DNA of 6,211 nucleotides, taken from contig DASZSI010000132.1 of assembly GCA_035548775.1 (NCBI GenBank), positions 1-6,211 of the forward strand, written 5' to 3'. Below, in pieces: positions 6,198-6,211 of this stretch. How positions within the stretch are numbered: the stretch's first letter is position 1; each line of letters starts with the position of its first letter. The stretch comes from UBA7672 sp035548775 (GTDB taxonomy: Bacteria; Pseudomonadota; Alphaproteobacteria; Caulobacterales; Hyphomonadaceae). The notes beneath the pieces were generated by a model. The model was not told the DNA's origin. It saw nothing but the letters and a program-made list of their open reading frames with translations, and searched no databases. Made by a program: the position numbers and the translations under genes.

Positions 6198-6211
6198 TGC
6201 TCATTCGAGCG

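Overview
The window is GC-rich and carries a core gene block, an HtrA/Deg-type periplasmic protease (+), serB (-) and miaA (+), followed by an accessory-looking right half. The sequence style and this protease/serB/miaA neighbourhood suggest an alphaproteobacterium, most likely a sphingomonad (Sphingomonadales). This is an inference from gene content and remembered gene order; no rRNA or other marker gene is present.

Layout. Positions 1-1443: a Do/HtrA serine protease with two PDZ domains, whose start lies left of the window. Positions 1447-1549: a nested palindromic element filling the gap between the convergent protease and serB genes. Positions 1548-2423 (-): serB, the last step of serine biosynthesis. 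Positions 2424-2504: a short divergent gap. Positions 2505-3446 (+): miaA, tRNA isopentenyltransferase. Positions 3447-3651: about 200 bases without a gene, holding only a leader hairpin and, at its end, a strong ribosome binding site. Positions 3652-4785 (+): a secreted protein of a conserved family of unknown function, starting with TTG. Positions 4792-6054 (-): a nucleotidyltransferase-fold protein resembling the GSU2403 / NTP_transf_8 group, convergent with the previous gene and only six bases from it. Positions 6055-6211: the upstream region of that gene, with two nearly identical 31-bp palindromes exactly 65 bp apart.

The left three genes are housekeeping functions (envelope protein quality control, serine synthesis, tRNA modification) and are unlikely to form one operon because their directions alternate. 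The right half looks like accessory DNA placed after miaA: a periplasmic or exported protein of unknown role, then a lone nucleotidyltransferase whose upstream region looks like a paired operator. The nucleotidyltransferase plus its twin palindromes is the part most worth following up. The arrangement recalls regulated nucleotidyltransferase toxin or defence modules such as AbiE, but no partner gene is complete in this window, so that link is an inference.
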